The notes beneath the pieces are model-generated. The model made no database searches. It was not told where the DNA came from and saw only the letters and a list, made by a program, of their open reading frames with translations. A DNA stretch of 64,000 bases from contig CAWHMD010000002.1 in assembly GCA_963830385.1 (NCBI GenBank), forward strand, positions 1,054,001 through 1,118,000, read 5' to 3'. Positions within the stretch are counted from its first letter, which is position 1, and each line of letters begins with the position of its first letter. Positions 7,862-16,355 of this stretch are shown piece by piece. This DNA comes from Bog-532 sp963830385. GTDB lineage: Bacteria; Actinomycetota; Actinomycetes; Streptosporangiales; Streptosporangiaceae. Both the position numbers and the translations under genes were made by a program.

Positions 7862-8740
7862 GTGAAACTCGGACTTCAGATTCCCGATTTCACCTGGGCG
7901 GGCAACCCTGCTCAGCTCGGCACGACGCTGGCCACCGTGGCCCGTACCGCGGACGACGGCGGCTTCGAGCACATCATGCTCATGGACCACTTCTTCCAGA
8001 TCCGCTCGGTCGGCCCGGCCGAGCACGAGATGCTGGAGGCGTACACCGCGCTCGGTTTCCTGGCCGCGCACACGTCCCGGGCCCGGCTGGGCACCCTGGT
8101 CACGGGGGTGCACTACCGGTACCCGGGCATCCTCGCCAAGACCGTCACCACCCTGGACGTGCTGTCCGGCGGCCGGGCGTGGCTGGGGATCGGGGCGGGC
8201 TGGAACGAAGAAGAATCGCGCGGCCTGGGTGTCCCGTTCCCGCCCGTCGCCGAGCGGTTCGAGCAGCTCGAAGAGGCGCTGCAGATCTGCCTGCAGATGT
8301 GGGCCGGGGACGAGAGCCCGTACCGCGGGAAGCTGTTCCACCTGGAGCGCCCGCTGAACTCGCCCCAGGCGCTGACCAAGCCGCACCCGCCGATCATGAT
8401 CGGTGGCGGCGGCGAGAAGAAGACGCTGCGGCTGGTGGCCAGGTACGCGCAGGCCTGCAACCTGTTCTCCAGCCCCGACCTCGGCCGCAAGCTCGACGTG
8501 CTGCGTGAGCACTGCGAGCGCGAAGGCCGCGACTACGACGAGATCGAGAAGACCGCGTACTACGCGTTCGACGTCGGCGAGAAGGGCGAGAACACCGCCA
8601 AGACCATCGACGACCTGGGCCGGCTGTCCGAGCAGGGCATCCAGACTGCGATCGGCCAGGTGGCGGGGGTCTCATCGGTCACGCCGCTGGAAGTGATCGG
8701 CAACGAGGTCATCCCGGCCGTCGCCGGCTTCGGGTCCTGA
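7862..8740 (+). CDS. LLM-class F420-dependent oxidoreductase
   Basis: A 292-residue luciferase-like monooxygenase/F420 reductase with a TIM-barrel fold. Family signs are MKLGLQIPDFTWAG, the HIMLMDHFFQ strand, LGTLVTGVHYRYP with the conserved turn, LGIGAGWNEEE and PPIMIGGGGEKKTLRLVA. Such enzymes use coenzyme F420 (or FMN) to reduce or oxidise small organics; the substrate is not readable. GTG 7862 has GGAGG nine bases upstream. It converges on the lipase gene with no gap at all between the two stop codons. Confidence 0.88.
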   Translation: MKLGLQIPDFTWAGNPAQLGTTLATVARTADDGGFEHIMLMDHFFQIRSVGPAEHEMLEAYTALGFLAAHTSRARLGTLVTGVHYRYPGILAKTVTTLDVLSGGRAWLGIGAGWNEEESRGLGVPFPPVAERFEQLEEALQICLQMWAGDESPYRGKLFHLERPLNSPQALTKPHPPIMIGGGGEKKTLRLVARYAQACNLFSSPDLGRKLDVLREHCEREGRDYDEIEKTAYYAFDVGEKGENTAKTIDDLGRLSEQGIQTAIGQVAGVSSVTPLEVIGNEVIPAVAGFGS

Positions 8741-9976
8741 TCAGCAGTTACCGGTGGCTGGGGTGCCCGCGAGCCGGGCCCCCAGCCAGCTGACCACGTC
8801 GGTCTGGGCCAGCACCTGGGTCAAGATGTGGTCGCCCAGGTAGCCGGTCAGCCGGGTGGTCACCCCCATCGCGCAGTACTGCTGGTGCAGCGCCTGCTCG
8901 ACCCGGTAGGGGATGATCTCGTCGAGCAGGCCGTGGTACTGGTACAGCGGCACGGCGGGCTTCATCGATCCCAGGTTGTTGGCGTCCAGCACCGACTGCC
9001 ACTGCGGCTCGGTGATCGGGTTGATGCCGCCGATCGTGTAGTCCTCGATCTTCTTCCCGGCGAACGTCAGCAGCCCCTGGGCCTGGCACATGGTCTCCAG
9101 CTGGGCCATCGCCTGCTGGCCGGCCGCGGTGAGCTGACTGTTCAGGTCCAGCGACGGGTACACGGTGCTGAACCCCTCGGCCGTGCCCGCCAGGAACGCG
9201 AACCAGGCCGTGCCGTTGATATTGTCCGCCACCGCCTGCAGGTTGGCGGGCGTGCCGCCGGCCGCCACCCCGTCCAGGTGCAGGCCCGGGGCGTACCCCG
9301 GCTGCAGCTGGGCGGCCCAGTCGGCGGCGGCGCCGCCCTGCGAGTAGCCCTCGATGCCCATCGGCGCGCTGGCGCTCAGCCCCGCACCCGGCAGCAGGGT
9401 CGCCGCCCGCAGCGAGTCGAGCACCCCGTATCCCTCGGGTATGCCCACGTTGTAGGCCTCATCGCCGGGGGTGCCGAGCCCCGGGTAGTCGGTCACCACC
9501 ACCGCCCAGCCCTTGGCCAGCAGGTTGTTGACCGCGAACTGCTCGTCGAAGTCGTTGGCGGCGATCTCCCGCGACGGCGCGCACTGGTCGCCCCAGCCCT
9601 GGGTGCCGGGCGCGTACGCCACCACCGGCCGGGTCCCCGGATACGGCGCGGCCGGGACGAACACCGTGCCCGAGATCGCCGTGGGGCTGCCGTCGGCGGT
9701 GGTCGACCGGTACAGGATCTGCCAGGCCTGGCTGCCGCTGACCGGCGAAGACGCCGGACGGCACCAGACGATGTCGCCGTGCGTTCCGGCCGGCAGCGGG
9801 CTGGGCGGCGTGTAGAAGCCGTCCCCGGATGGAGCCGAGCCGCAGCCGGCCGCCGACGCCGACGATGTGGCGGCGCGAGCTGACCCGGCGAGGGTGGTCA
9901 GCGGCAGGGCGAGCGCGGCCGTGGCCGCCGCCAGCGAGCAGGACAGCCGGAACCCCGGCCTGCGGAGCCTCATCAT
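8741..9976 (-). CDS. Secreted lipase (secretory lipase family, PF03583-like)
   Basis: The 411-residue product has a Sec signal peptide (RLRRPGF, hydrophobic run, cleavage near GSARA-ATS). The nucleophile elbow is GYSQGGAAADW and the catalytic acid and His lie in YQYHGLLDEIIPYR and GDHILTQVLA. Cysteines near both ends (CGSAP, MCQAQG, QQYCAMG, final NC) fit extracellular disulfides. It probably hydrolyses triacylglycerols or related esters outside the cell. A 14/16 copy of the palindrome found before the alpha/beta hydrolase gene lies about 20 bases upstream, suggesting shared repression. Confidence 0.9.
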   Translation of the reverse strand: MMRLRRPGFRLSCSLAAATAALALPLTTLAGSARAATSSASAAGCGSAPSGDGFYTPPSPLPAGTHGDIVWCRPASSPVSGSQAWQILYRSTTADGSPTAISGTVFVPAAPYPGTRPVVAYAPGTQGWGDQCAPSREIAANDFDEQFAVNNLLAKGWAVVVTDYPGLGTPGDEAYNVGIPEGYGVLDSLRAATLLPGAGLSASAPMGIEGYSQGGAAADWAAQLQPGYAPGLHLDGVAAGGTPANLQAVADNINGTAWFAFLAGTAEGFSTVYPSLDLNSQLTAAGQQAMAQLETMCQAQGLLTFAGKKIEDYTIGGINPITEPQWQSVLDANNLGSMKPAVPLYQYHGLLDEIIPYRVEQALHQQYCAMGVTTRLTGYLGDHILTQVLAQTDVVSWLGARLAGTPATGNC

Positions 9977-9996
9977 CGTGGCCTCCCGGGCGTGGC

Positions 9997-10012
9997 GCTA
10001 CTAGCGAGTAAC
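9997..10012. promoter_or_regulatory. Second copy of the GTTACTCGCGAGTAAC-type operator
   Basis: On the plus strand GCTACTAGCGAGTAAC; it differs at two of sixteen positions from the perfect palindrome at 3986-4001. It ends just upstream of the secretory lipase start, in the -10 to +1 region expected for that gene. Confidence 0.55.
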
Positions 10013-10181
10013 ACAACGTTTCCCAAAAGATCTCACCAAGGAGATGGGCTGTAAATACCAGAATGAGTATTTCTCAACCAAGAATCGCCGCTGTCGGACT
10101 CTGGCTGGCGTGTGGATACTGGATTCCGGGTACGGGACGCTGACGGCGGTCAGGGCAGATCTCTTGGGGCGCCGACCGCAG

Positions 10182-10715
10182 TCAGGCGCGGATCTCCTTG
10201 GGCGCCATGAAGTCGGTCATCCGCACCTCGCCGGGGGTGAGGTCGGCCCACTCACCCTGGAAATCCAGCACCGCGACGGCGGCGGTCGGGAACTTGTCGC
10301 GGACCCGCTCGAGCGGCTCGCCGGCCGGGCCGTCGGCCATCTGGGCGATGCCGATGGCCAGCTCCACGATGCCGGGATTGTGGCCGATGAGCAGGACCGT
10401 CCGGTGCCCGTCGCCGACCTCGCGGAGCAGGTGGAGCAGGCTCAGCGCGCTCGCTTCGTAGATGCGCTGCTCGTAACGGACCGGCGGGTCGGCGTCCAGC
10501 TCCGGCGCCAGCAGGTCCCAGGTCTCCCGCGTCCGGCTGGCGGTGGAGCAGAGCACCAGGTCGGGTACGTAGCCGCTGGACTGCAGCCAGCGCCCGATGG
10601 CCGGCGTGTCCCGGCGCCCCCGGTCGTTGAGCGGCCGCTCGTCGTCCGGGACGTCCGGCCACGCCGATTTGGCGTGCCGGAGCAGCAGGAGCCGCCGCGG
10701 TTCGTCCGCACCCAT
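10182..10715 (-). CDS. sixA: SixA-like histidine phosphatase
   Basis: A 177-residue phosphatase of the histidine-phosphatase superfamily. The catalytic RHA is in LLLLRHAKSAW, the second arginine in STASRTRETW, and the acid/His pair in LIGHNPGIVELA. Family members remove phosphate from phosphohistidine or small phosphoesters. I start at ATG 10715, directly before the first strand. The 3' end has been partly duplicated: GTCAGG...GATCTC...TTGGG...CGCC recurs 33 bases beyond, just outside the stop. It is divergent from the secreted GH25-like gene. Confidence 0.88.
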   Translation of the reverse strand: MGADEPRRLLLLRHAKSAWPDVPDDERPLNDRGRRDTPAIGRWLQSSGYVPDLVLCSTASRTRETWDLLAPELDADPPVRYEQRIYEASALSLLHLLREVGDGHRTVLLIGHNPGIVELAIGIAQMADGPAGEPLERVRDKFPTAAVAVLDFQGEWADLTPGEVRMTDFMAPKEIRA

Positions 10716-10917
10716 GACTTCAGCCTGACACATGACCACCGGGTTCTTCACCTCAAGGCCGGCCTCAGAACGGTCACTGTTTGCACGCTGGACACCCGCG
10801 GGACGGACGACGCGAACCAACATTCCCCAACCGCGATGCCGCTGCTAGCGTCTTCCCGGACGTACGATCCTGTCCAGCCGGGGTCACAGCCCCGAGAGCG
10901 TGACGGAGGCGAACCCC

Positions 10918-11901
10918 ATGGCGGGACTGACGACCCGGGTGCGCCGCCTGCTGCTGGCCGCGGCGGCGGTGACGGCGGTGGCCGGTATCACGGTGACCGC
11001 CACCAGCTCGCACGCGGCCGCCGCGTCCTCGGCGCCGGCCGTGGCCGCTGCGGCTTCGGCGCGGACCGTGGCGGCGGCCCCGGCCGGTGACACCCCGCCC
11101 GGCTTCTGGTGGGGCACCGACAGCTGGCCCGTCCCCGTCAGCGGGAGCCTTTATCAGCTGCCGAAAGGGCTCGGCCGGGACGGCGGTTACATCGGGATGA
11201 CCGGCAGCTGGTCGTACTGGCTGGGCTGCAAGGGCGGCTTCCTGGCCTGGTCATCGGCCAACAGCGCGGAGGCCAACACCAACTACGCCAAGGGCATCGG
11301 GATCGGCACCGGGGTGTACTGGTTCCTGGGCGGCCCGGGGGTCGACCCGCACTACAACGGGACCTACAGCGAGGCCCTGGCCTGGGGACAGCGGCAGGCC
11401 GCCCGGGCGGTGGCCGACGCCAACGGCCAGGCGGTCAAGTACAAGGTGCTGTGGATGGACATCGAGCTGCCGGGGGTGGCGCCGGCCCACGACAACGGCT
11501 GGAACTCGGTCTACACCTCGCCGTGCAGCGGGAAGGTCAAGACCAGCCACATCGCGGCCAGCATCGACCGAGGCGTGTTCAACGGTTTCTACGGCTATGA
11601 AGCCGCGCACGGCTACACCCCCGGCGTGTACTCCGACGCCGGCGTGTGGGCCTCGATCTTCGGGACCGGCAGCGCGGCCGCCATCCCGCACACCAACGAG
11701 TGGACCTACGAGCCGGAGACCACGAACTTCAGCGCCGCCCCGTCGGGCTTCTGCCTCAAGGGCTCGTCCATCTGCGCCACGTTCTTCGGCGGGGTGACCC
11801 GGACCAGCCCGCAGGCGCTGATGTGGCAGTGGTCCGGCGGGGGTGGCCTGAGCAACGGCATCGGCGACTTCGACCAGATCAACGCGAGCAGAGTTAAGTA
11901 G
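10918..11901 (+). CDS. Secreted glycoside-hydrolase-like protein (GH25/DUF1906-like barrel)
   Basis: The 327-residue product has a signal peptide (TRVRRLL, hydrophobic Ala/Val run, cleavage in SSHAAAA) and a mature domain with barrel-like strands GFWWGTDSW, KYKVLWMDIELPG, GYTPGVYSDAGVWASIFG and ALMWQWSGGGG...GDFDQIN. The acidic pair in WMDIE and the final DFDQ are where lysozyme-like GH25 and DUF1906 proteins keep catalytic residues, so a cell-wall or polysaccharide hydrolase is likely, but the match is by pattern only. ATG 10918 is preferred over GTG 10900 because GGAGG lies eight bases before it. Confidence 0.7.
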   Translation: MAGLTTRVRRLLLAAAAVTAVAGITVTATSSHAAAASSAPAVAAAASARTVAAAPAGDTPPGFWWGTDSWPVPVSGSLYQLPKGLGRDGGYIGMTGSWSYWLGCKGGFLAWSSANSAEANTNYAKGIGIGTGVYWFLGGPGVDPHYNGTYSEALAWGQRQAARAVADANGQAVKYKVLWMDIELPGVAPAHDNGWNSVYTSPCSGKVKTSHIAASIDRGVFNGFYGYEAAHGYTPGVYSDAGVWASIFGTGSAAAIPHTNEWTYEPETTNFSAAPSGFCLKGSSICATFFGGVTRTSPQALMWQWSGGGGLSNGIGDFDQINASRVK

Positions 11902-11949
11902 TACCAAGCTTGGCCACGGCGGCCGCCGGCGTGCGGCATCCTTGTCTGC

Positions 11950-13575
11950 ATGACTGGTGACCGGAGGCGGGACAGGCGAACCGCTGATCAGGGGCTGAGC
12001 CGCCGGGCCTTCCTGGGCGCCGCCACCGTCGGCACCGCCGGGGTGGCGGCCGCCGCCACCTCGCCGCTGTGGTGGCCGAGCGGGTCATCGGCCCCGGCCG
12101 CCGCGCCGCACGCGGCCGCCACGCTGCGGCCCACCCCGCGCCCGCGCGGGACCACCACCGCGTCGGAGAACTCGCACCCCGGCGACCGGCACTGGGTCAT
12201 CCGCCACCTCGGCGGCGAGCACGAGATCGAGGGGTACACCGGCCTGGCCGGCGTGCGCCAGGGCGAGTCGTTCCCGCTGTACGTGTCGACCACGTCGTCC
12301 GGCTACCGGGTGACCGCCTACCGGCTCGGCTGGTACCAGGGCATCGGCGCCCGGAAGGTGTGGCAGTCCGGCTCGCTGCACGGGCACGCCCAGGCCCAGC
12401 CGGTGATCGACACCGGCACCAACACCGTCCGCACCTCCTGGGACCCGGTGCTGGACGTGCCGACCGACGACTGGCCGCCCGGCTCATACCTGCTGCTGCT
12501 GGACGCGGACTCCGGCGCCCAGCGGTACGTGCCGGTGACGATCCGGTCGTCCAGCACGGCGGGCAAGGTGGTGATCAAGAACTGTGTCGAGACCTGGCAG
12601 GCGTACAACACCTGGGGCGGCTACGACCTGTACAAGGGCCCGCAGGGCGCCTACGCGGACCGGTCGCTGGTGGTCAGCCTGGACCGGCCGTACAACGACA
12701 ACGGCGCGTCGATGTTCCTCACCTACGAGCGCAACGCGATCAAGCTGGCCGAACACCTGGGCCTGCCGCTGGCCTACGTGACCAGCATGGACCTGGCCAC
12801 CGACCCGGGGCTGCTGAAGGGAGCCAGCGCGCTGCTGTCGCTGGGGCACGACGAGTACTGGTCGCCGGCCGAGCGGGCCAACGTGACCGCGGCCCGCGAC
12901 GCCGGCGTCAACCTGGGCTTCCTCGGGGCCAACGCGATGTTCCGGCGCACCCGGCTGCAGGGTTCCAAGCTGGGCACGGACCGCGAGGTGGTCTGCTACA
13001 AGACCAGCTACACCCGGGACCCGATGTACGGGAAGGACAACTCGCTGGTCACCGGCAACTGGCGGGACGCCCCCAGCCCGGAGCCGGAGTCCTCGGTGAT
13101 CGGCACCCTCTACGAGTCGTTCCCGGCCGACGCCTCGTTGCGGGTGACGAGCCCGTCCAGCTGGGTGTTCAAGGGCACCGGGGTGCCGCACGGGACGGCC
13201 TTCCCGCACCTGATCGGGATCGAGTACGACCGGGTCAACCCCGGTTACCCGGTGCAGCGGCCGATCGAGGTGCTGTCGCACTCCCCGCTGGTCTGCAACG
13301 GGGTCAGCAGCTACGGCGACTCGGCCTACTACACCCACACCAGCGGCGCCGGGGTCTTCAACGCCGGCACCATGCGCTGGGTGGAGGCAATCTACGGCGA
13401 CCAGCCGCACGGGATCGGCACCTCGACTGCGGCCTTCGTCCGCCAGGTGACCTCGAACATCTTCCGCGCGTTCGCGGACGGGCCGGCCGCCAGCCGCTAC
13501 CCGGCCCACGACAACCTGGAAGTCACCCGCGAGTATGCGGGCGACCGGATGAGCACCGGCAGCAACCTGTCCTGA
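11950..13575 (+). CDS. Tat-exported N,N-dimethylformamidase-beta-like protein
   Basis: A 541-residue protein with a twin-arginine signal (LSRRAFLGAATVG) and a Pro/Ala-rich linker, then an Ig-like N-terminal part (ESFPLYVSTTSSGYRVTAYRLGWYQG) and the large C-terminal domain of the N,N-dimethylformamidase beta-subunit type (WQAYNTWGGYDLY; SLGHDEYWSPAERANV; GFLGANAMFRRTR). Stand-alone secreted proteins of this type are common in actinobacteria and their substrates are mostly unknown; true DMFase activity needs partner features not seen here. It follows the GH25-like gene by 48 bases in the same direction. Confidence 0.8.
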   Translation: MTGDRRRDRRTADQGLSRRAFLGAATVGTAGVAAAATSPLWWPSGSSAPAAAPHAAATLRPTPRPRGTTTASENSHPGDRHWVIRHLGGEHEIEGYTGLAGVRQGESFPLYVSTTSSGYRVTAYRLGWYQGIGARKVWQSGSLHGHAQAQPVIDTGTNTVRTSWDPVLDVPTDDWPPGSYLLLLDADSGAQRYVPVTIRSSSTAGKVVIKNCVETWQAYNTWGGYDLYKGPQGAYADRSLVVSLDRPYNDNGASMFLTYERNAIKLAEHLGLPLAYVTSMDLATDPGLLKGASALLSLGHDEYWSPAERANVTAARDAGVNLGFLGANAMFRRTRLQGSKLGTDREVVCYKTSYTRDPMYGKDNSLVTGNWRDAPSPEPESSVIGTLYESFPADASLRVTSPSSWVFKGTGVPHGTAFPHLIGIEYDRVNPGYPVQRPIEVLSHSPLVCNGVSSYGDSAYYTHTSGAGVFNAGTMRWVEAIYGDQPHGIGTSTAAFVRQVTSNIFRAFADGPAASRYPAHDNLEVTREYAGDRMSTGSNLS

Positions 13576-13610
13576 GGCCCGGCGGTCCCGGGCGCCTGGG
13601 CGCACCGGCT

Positions 13611-13639
13611 CCCGGGCGCCCCGCGTGGAGGCGCCCGGG
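13611..13639. terminator. Bidirectional hairpin between converging genes
   Basis: CCCGGGCGCC at 13611-13620 pairs perfectly with 13630-13639 around a 9-base loop; an extra direct copy of the left arm lies at 13587-13596. It sits in the 71-base gap between the DMFase-like gene and the converging aldo-keto reductase gene. Confidence 0.7.
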
Positions 13640-13646
13640 CAGGCGG

Positions 13647-14702
13647 CTACTTCTTCTGGTGGGAGCGGTGCAGGGCCAGGTCGGCCTCGCTCAGGCGGTC
13701 GCTGGCGGTGGCGGCCTGGTGCCAGTGCGGGTAGATCAGGTCGGGCGTGCTGACCTGGTCCAGGGCGGCGCGCTCGTCGCTCGACAGGACCAGGTCGGCC
13801 GACTTGAGGTTGTCGGCGAGCTGCTCGTCGGTGCGGGCCCCGATGACCAGCGAGGTGACGCCGGGGCGGCTGAGCAGCCAGGCCAGCGCGACCTGGGCGG
13901 GCGACACCTCGTGGGCCTTGGCCACGTCGACCAGGACCTCGATGGTGTCGTAGAGCCGGTCCTCGTTGCGCACCGGCGGCTCGGTCCAGCCGTTGAGGTG
14001 CCGTGACTCCTCGGGCTGGTCGGCGTCGCGGCGGAACTTGCCGGACAGCAGGCCGCCCGCCAGCGGGCTCCAGACCAGGATGCCGAGACCCTGGTCGAGT
14101 GCCAGCGGCACCAGCTCGTACTCGGCGTCGCGGGCCTCCAGCGAGTAGTAGATCTGCTGGGCCGAGAACCGTTCGTAGCCGCGCGAGTCGGCCGCGGCCA
14201 GCGCCTTCATCAGCTGCCAACCCGAGTAGTTGGACGCGGCCAGGTAGCGGATCTTGCCCGCCTTGACCAGCGCGTCCAATGTCGAAAGGGTCTCCTCGAC
14301 CGGCGTCTGCCCGTCCCACTCGTGCACGTGGTAGATGTCGATGTGGTCGGTGTCCAGCCGCCGCAGGCTGGCCTCCAGGCCGCTGATGATGTGGTGCCGG
14401 GACAGGCCCGCGTCGTTCGGCCCGTCTCCCATCGACATCCGGACCTTGGAGGACAGCAGCAGGTCGTCCCGCTTGCCCTTGATGGCCTGGCCGACGATCT
14501 CCTCGGAGATGCCTCCGGAGTAGACGTCGGCGGTGTCGATCAGGTTCACGCCGGCGTCCAGGGCCATGCCGATCTGGCGCTTGGCACCCTCCAGATCGGT
14601 GTTGCCGACCGCGTTGAAGCCGCCCTTGCCGGCGAACGTCATCGTGCCGAGAGTCAGCGTCGAAATCCGGAGTCCGCTCCGGCCAAGCTGACGGTATTCC
14701 AT
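13647..14702 (-). CDS. Aldo-keto reductase (AKR, YajO/Tas-like)
   Basis: A 351-residue NADPH-dependent oxidoreductase. It starts MEYRQLGRSGLRIS as family members do; the catalytic Asp and Tyr are in DTADVYSGG, the Lys in SSKVRM and the His in YHVHEWDG. The NADP-binding end is present in SLVIGARTDEQLADNL. The substrate aldehyde or ketone is unknown. It is divergent from the DMT transporter gene. Confidence 0.9.
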   Translation of the reverse strand: MEYRQLGRSGLRISTLTLGTMTFAGKGGFNAVGNTDLEGAKRQIGMALDAGVNLIDTADVYSGGISEEIVGQAIKGKRDDLLLSSKVRMSMGDGPNDAGLSRHHIISGLEASLRRLDTDHIDIYHVHEWDGQTPVEETLSTLDALVKAGKIRYLAASNYSGWQLMKALAAADSRGYERFSAQQIYYSLEARDAEYELVPLALDQGLGILVWSPLAGGLLSGKFRRDADQPEESRHLNGWTEPPVRNEDRLYDTIEVLVDVAKAHEVSPAQVALAWLLSRPGVTSLVIGARTDEQLADNLKSADLVLSSDERAALDQVSTPDLIYPHWHQAATASDRLSEADLALHRSHQKK

Positions 14703-14880
14703 GGTGGACCCTTTCCCGCAGGATTCATGTCGATAGTCAGTGCCAAACTTACGACGGCGGCTGGCCGGATCCCCGGCCGGGATAAGGTTTTCCCAATCCT
14801 GGCCCCCGTGTCACGCAGCTATTTGCGGGTAGCTCGTCGGGGAGATCCCGCGTACCGGGCCATGGGCAGGAAGGGTGAGC

Positions 14881-15828
14881 ATGCTCAGCTACTTCCTGGC
14901 CGTGCTGGCGGCGTGCGCCAACGCCACCTCTTCGGTGCTGCAGCGCAAGGCCAACAAGAAGGTGCCGCAGGACGAGAACGCGAGCTTGAGGCAGATCCGC
15001 AGGCTGCTGCACGAGCCGGTGTGGTTCGGCGGCATCGCCGCCATCACCGCGGGCTTCCTGCTCCAGGCCTCGGCCCTGGGCGCGGGCGAGCTGGCGGTGG
15101 TGGAGCCGATCCTGGTCCTCGAGCTGCCGCTCACGCTGATCCTGGCCGCCCGGATCCTCGGCTCGTCGAACATGGGCTGGCGGGAGTGGGGGTCGACGCT
15201 GGCCATGACCGTCGGCCTGGCCGGCCTGCTGTACTTCCTGGACCCCACCGCCGGCCGGACCGACCAGGTGCACCTGTACGTGTGGCTCATCGGCATCGGC
15301 GTCAACCTGGCCCTGGTCCTGGTCCTGGCGGCCTGGGGACGTAAGGGACCGGCCGGGCGGAGCGGCGGCCACAAGGGCAGCGGCAGCCATCAGGCCGCGG
15401 TGTTCGGGGTGGCCGGCGGGTCGGCCTTCGGCCTGACGGCGGCGCTGATGAAGGGCATGACTTCGCACTTCGCCCAGGGCTGGGGGGCCATCTTCACCAG
15501 CTGGCAGCTGTACGCGATGATCGCCACCGGCGCGCTGGGCATGTTCCTGGTGCAGTCGGCCCTGAACGCCGGGCGGCTGATCGCGGCCCAGCCCGGCCTG
15601 ACCCTGTCCGACCCCATCATCTCGATCCTGTGGGGCGTGCTCGCGTTCCACGAGCACGTCCGGGGTGGGCTGTTCCCGCTGCTGTTCGCGGCGCTGAGCA
15701 CGGTGGTGCTGGCGGGGGCGGTGTTCGCGCTGGGCCACTCGCCGCTGCTGTCCGACGACGATGGGCCCCGCTCGTCCAGGGCCGGGCAGCCCACGTCCGG
15801 CGAGGCATCCCGGGCGATCTCCGGCTGA
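14881..15828 (+). CDS. DMT-superfamily transporter (EamA/NIPA-like)
   Basis: A 315-residue integral membrane protein with about nine hydrophobic segments and the repeated DMT architecture: an opening SYFLAVLAACANATSSVLQRKA, AGFLLQASALGAGELAVVEPIL, and the second half TLSDPIISILWGVLAFHEHV. Actinobacterial proteins of this group are annotated as DMT or magnesium-transporter-like; cargo is unknown. ATG 14881 is chosen because AGGAAGG is eight bases upstream; a GTG six bases earlier sits on top of that site. The hydrophilic C-terminal tail overlaps the opposite gene at 15617-16153. Confidence 0.82.
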   Translation: MLSYFLAVLAACANATSSVLQRKANKKVPQDENASLRQIRRLLHEPVWFGGIAAITAGFLLQASALGAGELAVVEPILVLELPLTLILAARILGSSNMGWREWGSTLAMTVGLAGLLYFLDPTAGRTDQVHLYVWLIGIGVNLALVLVLAAWGRKGPAGRSGGHKGSGSHQAAVFGVAGGSAFGLTAALMKGMTSHFAQGWGAIFTSWQLYAMIATGALGMFLVQSALNAGRLIAAQPGLTLSDPIISILWGVLAFHEHVRGGLFPLLFAALSTVVLAGAVFALGHSPLLSDDDGPRSSRAGQPTSGEASRAISG

Positions 15829-16153
15829 CTCCCGGCCGCCTGGGGCTGACTCCCGGCCGCCTTAACTCCGGGTCGCGGTAGCCCTGCGGGCGCATGTGGC
15901 GGCGGTTGAACTGCCGCCAGTCCTCCCGGCCGTCCGGCCACCGGATCAGCGCCGCCCAGCCTCCCCGGTGACGGGCCCAGGCCACGATCAGGCAGGGCCG
16001 CCAGCTGGTGTCGCTGTAGAGCACTTCCGCCGCCCGGCGGACCGGCGCCCGGCGCGGGCTGTCCATCAACTCCCCCGCGGGCACCCGGGACAACATCGGC
16101 ACCGTCCCCACCGGGGGCGGATACCCACCCGATGACGTTTCCCCAGCTCCCAT
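15617..16153 (-). CDS. Small actinobacterial protein of unknown function
   Basis: Residues 35-95 form a compact tryptophan-rich unit (VLYSDTSWRPCLIVAWARHR, then GGWAALIRWPDGREDW and QFNRRHMRP) like small proteins widespread in actinobacteria. The rest, after about residue 95, is Arg/Pro/Ser-rich and lies in the antisense of the transporter tail. Two 19-bp direct copies of GGCTGACTCCCGGCCGCCT at about 15826-15862 sit where the ordered part ends, so the original stop may have been lost and the frame extended by repeat expansion. The conserved core is probably real; the C terminus is doubtful. Confidence 0.5.
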   Translation of the reverse strand: MGAGETSSGGYPPPVGTVPMLSRVPAGELMDSPRRAPVRRAAEVLYSDTSWRPCLIVAWARHRGGWAALIRWPDGREDWRQFNRRHMRPQGYRDPELRRPGVSPRRPGVSRRSPGMPRRTWAARPWTSGAHRRRTAAASGPARTPPPPAPPCSAPRTAAGTAHPGRARGTRARPTGSR

Positions 16154-16355
16154 GCGGGAGACGATAACATGTTCTGGTCAACTCTGGCTGTTCAAACGCG
16201 TTATTTAGAACAAATGTACTAACCGTCACCACGGCCTGACAGATGAACAAATGGTGAACTTGAAATGAACCTGGATGGTCGCTGGGGTTGCCGGATGTTG
16301 TTACCAGCTGCTGACCGGAACGCATCATGAGCATGGGATTGGGTAGACGAATTTT

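Noticed and set aside
10158..10206. Partial duplication of the sixA 3' end (about 33-bp offset)
   Set aside because: Real but short and imperfect; noted in the gene entry and not of evident functional meaning.
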